Source: CAYJAD01 sp964371225
Lineage (GTDB): Bacteria > Desulfobacterota > Desulfovibrionia > Desulfovibrionales > Desulfovibrionaceae
Length of the DNA: 7,756 nucleotides
NCBI GenBank assembly: GCA_964371225.1
Contig: CAYJNA010000108.1
Coordinates: 1 to 7,756, forward strand
Direction of reading: 5' to 3'
Shown: in pieces, positions 1-6,534 of the stretch
Layout: each line of letters begins with the position of its first letter
Numbering within the stretch: the stretch's first letter is position 1
Program-made: the position numbers and the translations under genes
The notes under the pieces: model-generated
Seen by the model: the letters and a program-made list of their open reading frames with translations, nothing else
The model's database searches: none
What the model was told of the DNA's origin: nothing

Positions 1-73
1 CGGCGTCCCCGAAAGGGGTATTTGGAGTGAGCGTGCCTTTCTTAAAAACGAGTGGGAACACGTTGTTAAGCAT
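1..73 (-). CDS. Possible 5' part of an unidentified gene, cut by the window edge
   Basis: An ATG at 73-71 opens a frame that stays open to the window edge (24 codons, beginning MLNNVFPLVFKKGTL). It starts 12 nt after the stop of the GntR-type regulator on the same strand, which would suit a co-transcribed target gene. No good Shine-Dalgarno precedes it, and 24 open codons are not statistically meaningful. A competing open frame runs on the + strand from base 2 to a stop at 110-112, overlapping the regulator's end. I do not recognise either product. A CCCC-GAAA-GGGG hairpin lies at 7-18. This entry is speculative. Confidence 0.22.
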   Translation of the reverse strand, partial: MLNNVFPLVFKKGTLTPNTPFGDA

Positions 74-85
74 CGACTTTTTAGA

Positions 86-733
86 TTACTTTTTTTTATC
101 CAGCAAATCTAAAATGGTTTCTTTGGCATGTGCTATGTGCGCTTGCATGGCTTGATTGGCGCCCGCGGCATCTCCATTTTCAATATGTTCTAAAATACGT
201 AAATGATCACTATCAGACCATTCTGCTTCATGCGTGGAAATGATGGGGCGTAATAAACGTTCTACCACACCATCCAATTCTGTTAAAAGCTGTGCCAAAA
301 GAGGGGAGTGGGCAGATTCACGTAAAATATTGTGAAATTCTTCATTGAGATTTACCAAGGTTGCTATATCGTTGGTCTTGGTTTGGCCAAATGCTGCAAG
401 GTTATCGCGTAAAGCTTGCTTTTGTTCCTCTGTGCAACGCGTAGCTGCAAGAGAGGCCGCATAGGATTCAAGCATGGAGCGTATGGCTATGGCATCTTCC
501 ACTTCGGTGCGTTGCAGTGTGCGTAAAATATAGCCGCCTGTGCGCCTTTTTTCTAGCAATCCTTCTTGTGCCAAGCGGTGCAAGGCTTCGCGTAAAGGCG
601 TACGACTTATACCAAGTTCTGTGGCAATACGATCTTCCACAAGTCGCTCCCCTTCAGTAAAATGCCCATCAAGAACCATTTTTCGAATGAGATGTGTTGC
701 TTCTTGCCCCAAAGAACTTTTTTTAAGTTGCAT
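86..733 (-). CDS. GntR family transcription regulator, FCD (FadR-like) subfamily
   Basis: This is a 215-residue cytoplasmic DNA-binding regulator of usual length for the family. Residues about 8-72 form the GntR winged helix-turn-helix; the recognition part reads EDRIATELGISRTPLREALH (33-52), and the wing contains GGY at 66-68. Residues about 76-210 form the all-helical FCD ligand-binding domain. Its likely metal-site residues are visible: Asn130 (where most members have Asp), His134, His177 and His199. Such proteins bind small carboxylic acids or their derivatives and usually repress nearby catabolic or transport genes. The effector cannot be read from the sequence. The ATG is supported by GGGAGG five to six bases upstream (around 739-744). 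The gene has its own promoter with palindromes over it, so autoregulation is likely. It lies downstream of the lolA terminator and is probably independent of that operon. Its targets may lie left of the window. Confidence 0.93.
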   Translation of the reverse strand: MQLKKSSLGQEATHLIRKMVLDGHFTEGERLVEDRIATELGISRTPLREALHRLAQEGLLEKRRTGGYILRTLQRTEVEDAIAIRSMLESYAASLAATRCTEEQKQALRDNLAAFGQTKTNDIATLVNLNEEFHNILRESAHSPLLAQLLTELDGVVERLLRPIISTHEAEWSDSDHLRILEHIENGDAAGANQAMQAHIAHAKETILDLLDKKK

Positions 734-746
734 TTTTACCTCCCGT

Positions 747-778
747 TACAGTATGTACTGTATATTGCATACAATATA
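747..778. promoter_or_regulatory. Two adjacent palindromes, likely operator of the GntR-type regulator
   Basis: Bases 747-762 read TACAGTATGTACTGTA, two 7-bp arms around TG. Bases 761-778 read TATATTGCATACAATATA, two 7-bp arms around CATA. The second has the TTGNNNNCAA-like form common in operators of FCD regulators. Together they cover the -10 box and the probable transcription start of the regulator gene and end just before its Shine-Dalgarno. That placement suggests repression of its own transcription. The binding protein is inferred from proximity only. Confidence 0.6.
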
Positions 779-800
779 GCTCATTGCTGAATAAAGTCCA
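773..800 (-). promoter_or_regulatory. Promoter of the GntR-type regulator gene
   Basis: On the minus strand a -35 box TGGACT (800-795) is separated by 16 nt from a -10 box TATATT (778-773). These match the sigma-70 consensus at 4/6 and 5/6 positions. The -10 lies inside the palindrome at 761-778. The leader would be about 30-35 nt. No gene is seen in the rest of 779-917, which is AT-rich. Confidence 0.5.
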
Positions 801-917
801 GACAAGGAGAGGGGAAAATGAGAATATTTTACCCTGTTTTAAAAAAAATCTTCATACATAAAATTGAGAGACATTTTTTATCGGGGATATGGTCTTGTTA
901 GAATGTGTTTTCTGGAT

Positions 918-966
918 AAAAAAAAGACCTCAATCATGCTTAAGAAAGCATCAAAGAAGTCTTTTT
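918..966 (-). terminator. Rho-independent terminator after lolA
   Basis: In the minus-strand transcript, AAAAAGACUUC (966-956) pairs with GAGGUCUUUUU (931-921) with one U-G wobble. An inner stem AUGCUU/AAGCAU closes a UCUU loop, and the U-run corresponds to 925-918 (8 U). It begins 20 nt after the lolA stop and closes the aroQ-efp-ftsK-lolA operon. The opposite strand also has five T after the stem, so some bidirectional activity is possible. Confidence 0.9.
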
Positions 967-986
967 ATACAAAAAGTACGCGTGAA

Positions 987-1616
987 TTATTGACGCATGC
1001 CTTCTTCTACATCTACGCCTTTAGGCGGTGTAAATTGATAAGTGCTTTGGGGTAAAGACACGTTTGTTTCCACCTTAGTGAAATGCAGGCTATTACTGTT
1101 GCCGTAAAAATCTATGATGGTAGCCTTACGAATGATAAGATTTTTATCCACCCATAGAAAGGCCTCCACCATGTCAGGGCTGGGATCATGCGGGAAGAGC
1201 TGCAATTTTGTATATTCACCATCTTTACCAAGATTTTTCACGGCAAAATCCTTGCTTAGCTGTGCTTGCCCTGTAATGACTTGTACCAAGGGGCGAGAGC
1301 CTTCCACAATGTCAGGGGAATATCGATAAGCTACTTCTTCATCGGGCAAGTAATTCCATACCACCGTATCAGAAATTAGTAAGAGTTCAGGGTAAGGGTC
1401 TTGTGTTTCCCAGCGTACTAAAAAGGGCTTGCTAAAATATAGGAGGCCTTTTCTTTTTTGCACATTGCCGCTTTCTTTGTGGTGTAAACTTTGCTCAAAA
1501 GTACTTTTAATACTGTTTATTTGCTGGTATTTCTTTTGTATTTCTGTTTCAAGAGAGGCCGCATGGCTTACTTGCGCCATGGCCAATAAACAAAGGCTTA
1601 AAAGAAATTTATACAT
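987..1616 (-). CDS. lolA: LolA, periplasmic outer-membrane lipoprotein carrier
   Basis: This is a 209-residue secreted protein. Residues 1-19 form a signal peptide (basic start, hydrophobic stretch about 4-14, cleavage after Ser-His-Ala). There is no lipobox, so a soluble periplasmic protein is expected. The mature part has the LolA hallmarks: FLVRWETQDPYPELLLISD (65-83) followed by VWNYLPDEEV (86-95), then RKATIIDFYG (163-172), and QFTPPKGVDV (194-203) at the end. LolA takes lipoproteins from the LolCDE transporter and passes them across the periplasm to the outer membrane, so the cell has an outer membrane. The ATG is preceded by AAGGAG (1628-1623) with a 6-nt spacer. The gene follows ftsK by 88 nt on the same strand, with no terminator seen between, and is last in the operon. 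Identity rests on motif pattern and length. Confidence 0.9.
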   Translation of the reverse strand: MYKFLLSLCLLAMAQVSHAASLETEIQKKYQQINSIKSTFEQSLHHKESGNVQKRKGLLYFSKPFLVRWETQDPYPELLLISDTVVWNYLPDEEVAYRYSPDIVEGSRPLVQVITGQAQLSKDFAVKNLGKDGEYTKLQLFPHDPSPDMVEAFLWVDKNLIIRKATIIDFYGNSNSLHFTKVETNVSLPQSTYQFTPPKGVDVEEGMRQ

Positions 1617-1704
1617 AATAATCTCCTTATTATAGAGTTTATGACTACAAGCTGTTTATGCTAAGAAGTACGCTTGGGTATGCGCAAGAGGTCATAAAAT
1701 ATGC

Positions 1705-4494
1705 CTACCTGATGACACTGCGCGGTTTACTTCCATCCGCTGGGCCAATAATACCATCGCGTTCCAATTGTTCCATAAGAACAGCGGCTCTATTAAAGCC
1801 AATGCGAAAACGTCTTTGCACCAAGGAAATGGAAGCTTTGCCTTGCTCCTCCACAAAAGCGCGTACTTCAGGATATAAGGAATCGCTGCTGGCATCTCCT
1901 GCGACTCCGCCGCCAGAACTTTCACTTTGTTCCTGTCCCCACTCAGCAAAATTAACCTTATATCGTGGTGGGGATTGTCTTTTCCAATGATTGACCACTG
2001 CTTGTACTTCTTCATCCGCCACAAAGGGGCCGTGTAAACGCATAAGCCTACCACCGCTGGGCTTAAAGAGCATGTCCCCCTTTCCGAGCAAGTGCTCTGC
2101 GCCCACCATATCTAAAATGGTGCGAGAATCGTGCTTGCTGGTTACCTGAAAGGAAATACGGCAAGGGAAGTTGGCTTTAATAATACCTGTGACCACGTCC
2201 ACCGAAGGGCGCTGTGTGGCTAAAATCATATGTATACCTGCGGCACGTGCCAATTGCGCTAAACGTACAATGCTGGTTTCCACCTCGCGCGCAGCGGTAA
2301 GCATAAGGTCGGCCAATTCGTCAATGATGATAACGAGGTAAGGTAAAGCATCTAAATCTGCCAGCTCAGCAGGTTTTTGCGCGCCCATGTCCTTAAGCTT
2401 TTGGTTATAGCCTGTTATATTACGCACACCCACGCGCGCCATGGCTTCATAGCGTTTATCCATTTCTGCCACAGCCCATTCCAAGGCTGTTTTGGCATAT
2501 TGCATTTCCGTAACCACAGGGTGTACCAAGTGCGGTAAGTCGGCATACACAGCCATTTCAATGCGCTTGGGGTCAATGAGTAAAAGCTGCATGTCATCTG
2601 GTTGCGTAGTGTAGAGCAGGCTCATTAAGATAGTATTAAGACCCACACTTTTACCGGCTCCGGTGGCACCGGCCACCAAAAGGTGTGGCATTTTGGAAAG
2701 CTCAGACACAAAAGGCTTGCCGGCAATGTTTTTACCCAGCACCATATTTAAGGGGCCTCCGGCTTCAGTGAAAGCGGAGGATTCTAAAATTTCGCGAAAA
2801 TTCACTATTTCGCGTTGTACATTGGGTATTTCAATGCCTACAGTATCAGAGCCGGGAATGGGCGCTTGAATACGTATGGCAATGGCCTTTAATGCCAAGG
2901 CTATATCATCGGTAAGATTGGCTATGCGATTAACACGCACACCCGCTGCCGGACGAAAAGCGTACATGGTCACCACGGGGCCGGGGGTAATATGTACCAA
3001 CTCCCCTTGAATGCCAAAGTCTGCCAAGCAAGATACCAATGCTTGCCCTTTTTTCTCCATTTCGCCTCTGGCGGCGGGAGAAGAAGGCTTGGCAGATTGC
3101 AAAACATCTAGGGACGGAAAAGCATATTTAGTTTTGACCGTAGGGGCTTTGCTGCTCACTACGGGAGCTACAGGCTTTGTAACACTTGATGCTGTAGGTG
3201 CCGACGCTGCTTGATACGCAGGCTGTTCTTGCACATCGTCCAGTAAAAAAGTGTCATCATCGTCGTGATGCTCTTGCCCTGTATAGGTATCTTCAAGGTA
3301 ATCATCCATAGTGTCGTCAACAAATGCATCAACGGAATCATGAACGTATTCCTCTGTATTTTTGGAAGAATTCTCTTTTTTACTTTGCTGTGTAGGCTGC
3401 TGTGCAAAAGCATGCTCAGGGCTGTTTTCAACATCTTCTTGCGCAGCCTTCTTTTTACCGAAGGAGAAGAAGCCACCGGATTCTTTCTTTTTTTCTGTAT
3501 CAGCAGCTTGAGCTGTAGCCCTTGGTGCGCCTTGTTTTACAGGGCGTTTTTTTTCGCTTGAAGTTTGTTGTGCAGGGGCTTGCTGCTCTGCCCACTGTGC
3601 GTCGTGATTTTCAGAGTTATCATGCTGTTCATCATCATAGTCGTCATCATAGTCGTCATAGGCGTGCCTCTTGTCATCTTCGTATTCATATTCAGGCTCG
3701 TATTCATCTTCATACTCATCCTGATTGTCAGTTATGTCATGGGGCATGTCTTGGGCATCAGGTGTAGCCTTACGCTTACGGTCTTGCGTATATTTACTTT
3801 CTTTGAAAGGCTTTTTATTGGGGGTGAGCACTTGTATATGAGGGTCATCCATATCATACACTTCTGGAAGTGCTTTTTGCTCTGACTTAGCTGTAAATTT
3901 TTGCCATAAACCCTTTATGCTAGGTAATGTCCACTGAGGGAGAGCAGGTCTTTCTACAGCCGAAATACGCGTTTGGCATAAGGCCTTGGTTTTGTGCCAG
4001 AGGCGTAACCACGATATGCCAAAGGTTAATTGCAAGGCTGTGCAAAAAAGGAAAAACCAAAGGATAACAGAACCCCAATGGCTGAGGAGAAAGGACGCAT
4101 TTTCATAAAGAGTGGCACCCACCATGCCACCGCCATAAATTTCACCAATGTGCAAATTCCATGCGGCGCCAATGAAGAGGAGGCAAATGGTCAGCAAGAA
4201 ATAGCCTAACCAGCGCCACCATACCAGTTCATACAGCGGAGCAATACAGGCTATGCCCACTGCGCCGCAAACCAAGGGCCATACATAGGCTGCAATACCA
4301 AAAAGATCGCTCAAAGTGCCGGAAATGTACGCGCCAAGGAGGCCGGCGTAATTATGCACCACGGCTGAGTCACTGACAACATGGTTCAGGCTTGGATCCG
4401 CTGGGGAGTGGGTTGCCAAACTGAGTAATACGAAAAGCCCAAAAAATCCAAGAAAAAGGCCTGTGAGTTCACGGGCTGCATTGCGAGCGTCCGT
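1705..4494 (-). CDS. ftsK: FtsK/SpoIIIE-type DNA translocase, with an apparent ACG start
   Basis: FtsK is a membrane-anchored, hexameric ATP-driven DNA pump that clears and aligns chromosome ends at the division septum and activates XerCD or XerH recombination at dif. Counting from the proposed start (929 residues), four membrane segments lie at about 10-26, 65-86, 95-111 and 135-160. An Asp/Glu/Gln-rich linker spans about 255-445, and the alpha/beta motor about 475-840. The Walker A motif GATGAGKS is at 609-616 and Walker B LVIIIDE at 720-726. A C-terminal winged-helix gamma domain (about 870-929, containing SLVQRRFRIGFNRAAVLM) would read KOPS sequences. Start choice: the only standard in-frame start is TTG at 4419, but the frame upstream encodes the first membrane segment (LTGLFLGFFGLFVLLSL), so TTG is too late. 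No ATG, GTG, TTG or CTG occurs between the upstream stop (4641-4639) and 4419. ACG at 4494-4492 lies 8 nt after GGGAGGG and is the best candidate. The product is certain; the start is not. Confidence 0.93.
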   Translation of the reverse strand, partial: TDARNAARELTGLFLGFFGLFVLLSLATHSPADPSLNHVVSDSAVVHNYAGLLGAYISGTLSDLFGIAAYVWPLVCGAVGIACIAPLYELVWWRWLGYFLLTICLLFIGAAWNLHIGEIYGGGMVGATLYENASFLLSHWGSVILWFFLFCTALQLTFGISWLRLWHKTKALCQTRISAVERPALPQWTLPSIKGLWQKFTAKSEQKALPEVYDMDDPHIQVLTPNKKPFKESKYTQDRKRKATPDAQDMPHDITDNQDEYEDEYEPEYEYEDDKRHAYDDYDDDYDDEQHDNSENHDAQWAEQQAPAQQTSSEKKRPVKQGAPRATAQAADTEKKKESGGFFSFGKKKAAQEDVENSPEHAFAQQPTQQSKKENSSKNTEEYVHDSVDAFVDDTMDDYLEDTYTGQEHHDDDDTFLLDDVQEQPAYQAASAPTASSVTKPVAPVVSSKAPTVKTKYAFPSLDVLQSAKPSSPAARGEMEKKGQALVSCLADFGIQGELVHITPGPVVTMYAFRPAAGVRVNRIANLTDDIALALKAIAIRIQAPIPGSDTVGIEIPNVQREIVNFREILESSAFTEAGGPLNMVLGKNIAGKPFVSELSKMPHLLVAGATGAGKSVGLNTILMSLLYTTQPDDMQLLLIDPKRIEMAVYADLPHLVHPVVTEMQYAKTALEWAVAEMDKRYEAMARVGVRNITGYNQKLKDMGAQKPAELADLDALPYLVIIIDELADLMLTAAREVETSIVRLAQLARAAGIHMILATQRPSVDVVTGIIKANFPCRISFQVTSKHDSRTILDMVGAEHLLGKGDMLFKPSGGRLMRLHGPFVADEEVQAVVNHWKRQSPPRYKVNFAEWGQEQSESSGGGVAGDASSDSLYPEVRAFVEEQGKASISLVQRRFRIGFNRAAVLMEQLERDGIIGPADGSKPRSVIR
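3631..3720 (-). repeat. Low-complexity acidic tandem repeat inside the ftsK linker
   Basis: A 12-bp unit CATCATAGTCGT occurs twice in tandem at 3633-3656, with a partial third copy. It is followed to 3720 by degenerate TCATCTTCATA-type units. On the coding strand this gives runs such as DEYEDEYEPEYEYEDD and YDDYDDDYDDE. Repeats of this kind change copy number easily, and FtsK linkers vary greatly in length between species. Confidence 0.75.
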
Positions 4495-4501
4495 AAAAAT
4501 A

Positions 4502-4526
4502 CCCTCCCGTGCTTCAGGAAAAGCAC
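4502..4526 (-). promoter_or_regulatory. Shine-Dalgarno of ftsK and abutting hairpin
   Basis: The minus-strand RNA carries GGGAGGG (4508-4502), a strong ribosome-binding match, 8 nt before the ACG at 4494. Directly upstream a hairpin GUGCUU-UUCCUG-AAGCAC occupies 4526-4509. Alternatively CACGGG (4511-4506) can pair with CCCGUG (4475-4470) inside the coding region, which would mask part of the Shine-Dalgarno. The site decides the ftsK start: spacing favours ACG over the ATT at 4500, which lies only about 2 nt after the GGAGG core. Confidence 0.6.
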
Positions 4527-4570
4527 TGCTAATGTCAGCTGATAAAAAAAGAAAATGCTGCTGTTTATAC

Positions 4571-4604
4571 GCGGCTCTGAAATACTTTCCTATCTCAGAG
4601 CCGC
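4571..4604 (-). terminator. Long hairpin after efp, partial terminator or mRNA-protecting stem
   Basis: GCGGCUCUGAGAUA (4604-4591) pairs with UAUUUCAGAGCCGC (4584-4571) over 14 bp with one G-U, closing a GGAAAG loop. It begins 6 nt after the efp stop. There is no U-run directly after the stem; a U-rich stretch comes 15 nt later (4555-4544). It is therefore not a classic terminator. It may cause partial termination, or protect the 3' end of the aroQ-efp message so that abundant EF-P is made in excess over FtsK. Confidence 0.6.
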
Positions 4605-4610
4605 TAAAGA

Positions 4611-5171
4611 CTAAGATTCGCGGCCGAGGTATTCCTTGCTACGCGTATCTACTTTCACTTTATTACCCACGTTTACGAAAAGAGGTACTTGAATGATAAT
4701 GCCTGTTTCTAAGGTAGCAGGCTTGGTAACATTACTTACGGTATCACCCTTGGCACCGGGTTCTGTGTCGGTAACTTCCAAAACAAGAGACACAGGAATT
4801 TCAATGTCGATGGGCTGTTCATTGTACAAAAGTACGCTACATTCCTGACCATCTTTTAAGAATCCGGATTTACCGTCGGTGGAAGAAGCTTTAATTTGCA
4901 ATTGTTCATAGGTGGTCATGTCCATGAAAACAAGGTCATCACCTTCATGATACAAAAATTGCATATCACGTGTTTCAAGATTGGGGCGATCTACTTTTTC
5001 ACCAGAGCGGAAAGTATTGTCCACCACGCGGCCGTTTAAAATGTTACGCAACTTGGTGCGTACCATGGCGCCGCCTTTACCTGGTTTAAAGTGTTGGAAC
5101 TCCACTATTTCATAAGGGGTTTTGTCAATTTCAATTTTAAGACCCCTTTTAAAATCGGTAGTTGAATACAT
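4611..5171 (-). CDS. efp: Translation elongation factor P
   Basis: EF-P binds between the ribosomal P and E sites and relieves stalling at consecutive prolines. The 186-residue length is normal. The N-terminal KOW-like domain has the tip loop KPGKGGAMVRTKLRN (29-43), in which Lys32 is the residue that reaches the peptidyl-tRNA CCA end and is lysylated in E. coli-type EF-P. Two OB domains follow, with the C-terminal signature around KPATLETGIIIQVPLFVNVG (149-168). The ATG has AGGAG with about 5 nt spacing, and this Shine-Dalgarno overlaps the aroQ stop codon (gap 8 nt), so the two genes are translated from one message. A long hairpin follows the stop. Whether Lys32 is modified depends on epmA/epmB genes that are not in the window. 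Confidence 0.97.
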   Translation of the reverse strand: MYSTTDFKRGLKIEIDKTPYEIVEFQHFKPGKGGAMVRTKLRNILNGRVVDNTFRSGEKVDRPNLETRDMQFLYHEGDDLVFMDMTTYEQLQIKASSTDGKSGFLKDGQECSVLLYNEQPIDIEIPVSLVLEVTDTEPGAKGDTVSNVTKPATLETGIIIQVPLFVNVGNKVKVDTRSKEYLGRES

Positions 5172-5179
5172 ACTTACTC

Positions 5180-5629
5180 CTATTTATTAATATGGCACAC
5201 TAGGGCTTGTACACCCAAAGCGTAACTTTGAATACCAAAACCTGCTATAACACCAATGACATGGCGCCCAATATAGCTTTTTTGGCGTATTTCTTCTTCT
5301 CTTGCCAGAACATTACTAATATGCACTTCCACACAAGGGACATGTATCCAAGCCAAACAATCGGCCAGCGCAAGGCTTGTATGGGTAAAAGCACCGGCAT
5401 TGAGTACTACGCCGTCTAAGCCTTCTTCCCGAGCTTGCTCTAATCTATCAATGAGCGCGCCTTCATGGTTGGATTGAAAAAAAAGCAATTCTATGTTCTG
5501 TGCTTCCTGCGGCATGAGTTTTTGTACGGCGCCGGGTATGGCTTCAAGCCCGTCATGACCGTAAATTTCTGGTTGTCTTTGCCCCAAAGCTTTTAAATTA
5601 GGGCCATTCATAATAAGAATACGTAGCAT
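5180..5629 (-). CDS. aroQ: Type II 3-dehydroquinate dehydratase
   Basis: This enzyme catalyses the third step of the shikimate pathway, 3-dehydroquinate to 3-dehydroshikimate, as a cytoplasmic dodecamer. The 149-residue length is typical. The signature NGPNLKALGQRQPEIYG (8-24) carries catalytic Arg18 and Tyr23; Lys13 replaces the more usual second Asn of NGPNLN, a position that varies in the family. FFQSNHEG (50-57), LNAGAFTHTS (76-85, with Asn77 and His83) and EVHISN (101-106, with catalytic His103) complete the active site. All key residues are present, so the enzyme should be active. The ATG has only a weak Shine-Dalgarno (GGTGA). It is the first gene of the operon with efp, ftsK and lolA, with a promoter about 100 nt upstream. 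Confidence 0.96.
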   Translation of the reverse strand: MLRILIMNGPNLKALGQRQPEIYGHDGLEAIPGAVQKLMPQEAQNIELLFFQSNHEGALIDRLEQAREEGLDGVVLNAGAFTHTSLALADCLAWIHVPCVEVHISNVLAREEEIRQKSYIGRHVIGVIAGFGIQSYALGVQALVCHINK

Positions 5630-5674
5630 AGTTTCACCATTTGCATTTTATAAAAGACAGGGCTATAAGAAACG

Positions 5675-5700
5675 AAGGCAAGCCTTGCACCAAGGCGCCT
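5675..5700 (-). promoter_or_regulatory. Overlapping hairpins in the aroQ leader
   Basis: AAGGC (5675-5679), GCCTTG (5682-5687) and CAAGGC (5691-5696) form two mutually exclusive stems around the shared middle arm. The 6-bp stem with a 3-nt loop at 5682-5696 looks the more stable. The 8-bp palindrome AGGCGCCT at 5693-5700 adds a third option. They lie in the predicted untranslated leader of aroQ. No U-run follows in the aroQ direction, so this is not an obvious attenuator, and the function is unknown. Confidence 0.35.
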
Positions 5701-5726
5701 CATTCTGCCGATACGAAAGCACAGAA

Positions 5727-5754
5727 TTTTTACTTATTCGTTATACCTTGTCAA
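5727..5754 (-). promoter_or_regulatory. Promoter of the aroQ-efp-ftsK-lolA operon
   Basis: On the minus strand a perfect -35 box TTGACA (5754-5749) is followed, after 16 nt, by TAAAAA (5732-5727; 4/6 match to the -10 consensus). Transcription would begin near 5720, giving a leader of about 90 nt with the hairpins at 5675-5700. Confidence 0.5.
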
Positions 5755-5769
5755 GTTAAACTCGCCTTG

Positions 5770-5784
5770 TGGCACTTTTCATGC
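5770..5784 (+). promoter_or_regulatory. Sigma-54-like -24/-12 element upstream of engB
   Basis: TGGCAC at 5770-5775 and ATGC at 5781-5784 have the invariant GG and GC ten bases apart, as required by sigma-54 (consensus TGGCAC-N5-TTGC). The only deviation in the -12 core is A for T. It points towards engB with a leader of about 70 nt. No enhancer site for an activator was recognised, and engB is not a usual sigma-54 target, so this could be a chance match. The rest of 5785-5865 holds an AT-rich stretch (TATTAT at 5835-5840) that could serve as a -10 box, but no -35 box was seen for it. Confidence 0.3.
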
Positions 5785-5865
5785 GGTAAAGTTGCATGGT
5801 GACAGTATGAGGTTCCCTAAGCTTTCCTTTTTCATATTATACATGGCAACATAAGTGAGTACTAT

Positions 5866-6513
5866 ATGCAATCTCAATTAGTTTTGGAAACCACGGCCTA
5901 TACCTTTGAGCAAATTATCACTCTTGATAGTGTACAAATTGCCTTGGCGGGACGCTCCAATGTGGGCAAATCTTCCCTTGTTAATGCTTTGGCAGGGCGT
6001 AAATCCTTAGCTAAAATCAGCGCCACACCGGGAAAAACCCGTTCGGTTAATTTTTACCATGTGGAACCCGATGACTTTTATGTGGTGGATTTACCCGGCT
6101 ATGGCTACGCAAAATGTAGTAAAACAGAGCGTAATGCTTGGGGAAAACTTATGCAACGGTACTTGGTGGGCTGTCAGTCTTTGAAGGCTTTGGTCATTTT
6201 ATTAGATTGCCGTTTACCACCGCAAAAAATTGATTTGCAACTGGTGTCATTTGCTCAAACGCATGGCATACCCTTATTGCCCATTTTAACCAAGGCCGAT
6301 AAGTGTAAACAAAAAGAGCGCGCAGAAAAACAAAAAATGTGGGCTGCGCACTTACAAGGCGTGGTACCTCTTGTGACGTCTTCTGCCAGTCGCATGGGGC
6401 TTGATGCCTTGTGGCAGGCTTTGCGCACCATTGCTGAAGAAGCAAAAGCTGCAGGCGGGCTTGAAAGCGGGGTCATTGAGGGTATGGCTGTGCAAGATGA
6501 TGAAAATGATTAA
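5866..6513 (+). CDS. engB: EngB/YsxC (YihA) ribosome-assembly GTPase
   Basis: This is a small TRAFAC-class GTPase that assists late assembly of the large ribosomal subunit and is often essential. All nucleotide-binding motifs are intact: G1 GRSNVGKS (29-36), G2 TPGKT (54-58), G3 DLPGYGYA (75-82), G4 TKAD (142-145) and G5 SSAS (172-175). The 215-residue length is at the upper end of the family, with a C-terminal extension of about 25 residues that ends acidic (DDEND) and may be disordered. The start is the ATG at 5866, preceded by a weak GTGAG. The protein begins just before the conserved strand containing IALAGRSN, which leaves a normal short N-terminus. It is divergent from aroQ and convergent with the selenoprotein gene, so it is probably transcribed alone. 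Confidence 0.96.
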   Translation: MQSQLVLETTAYTFEQIITLDSVQIALAGRSNVGKSSLVNALAGRKSLAKISATPGKTRSVNFYHVEPDDFYVVDLPGYGYAKCSKTERNAWGKLMQRYLVGCQSLKALVILLDCRLPPQKIDLQLVSFAQTHGIPLLPILTKADKCKQKERAEKQKMWAAHLQGVVPLVTSSASRMGLDALWQALRTIAEEAKAAGGLESGVIEGMAVQDDEND

Positions 6514-6534
6514 TGCTTACAGTATATAGTATAT

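Noticed and set aside
1..40. CRISPR repeat or transposon end suggested by the CCCC-GAAA-GGGG hairpin
   Set aside because: There is a single copy with no spacers, no second repeat and no transposase reading frame in the window.
2..112. Plus-strand coding end (frame open from base 2 to the stop at 110-112)
   Set aside because: It overlaps the end of the well-supported regulator gene on the other strand, and an open stretch of 36 codons is unremarkable.
1617..1704. Terminator or promoter between ftsK and lolA
   Set aside because: Only a 7-bp inverted repeat with a gap of about 45 nt was found, and no U-run; nothing convincing separates the two genes.
3565..3885. A + strand open frame of 106 codons that looks like a membrane protein (runs of Ile/Val/Phe)
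   Set aside because: It is the antisense of the Asp/Glu-rich ftsK linker; complementing GAT/GAA-type codons yields hydrophobic residues automatically. It lies entirely within a certain gene.
1705..4419. ftsK starting at TTG 4419
   Set aside because: This start removes the first membrane segment and has no Shine-Dalgarno; the coding signal continues upstream.
6517..6532. Second copy of the GntR-type operator (13 of 16 bases match 747-762)
   Set aside because: It lies behind engB just before a terminator, the mismatches break the palindrome, and the surrounding DNA is a simple TATA-rich stretch, so chance is likely.
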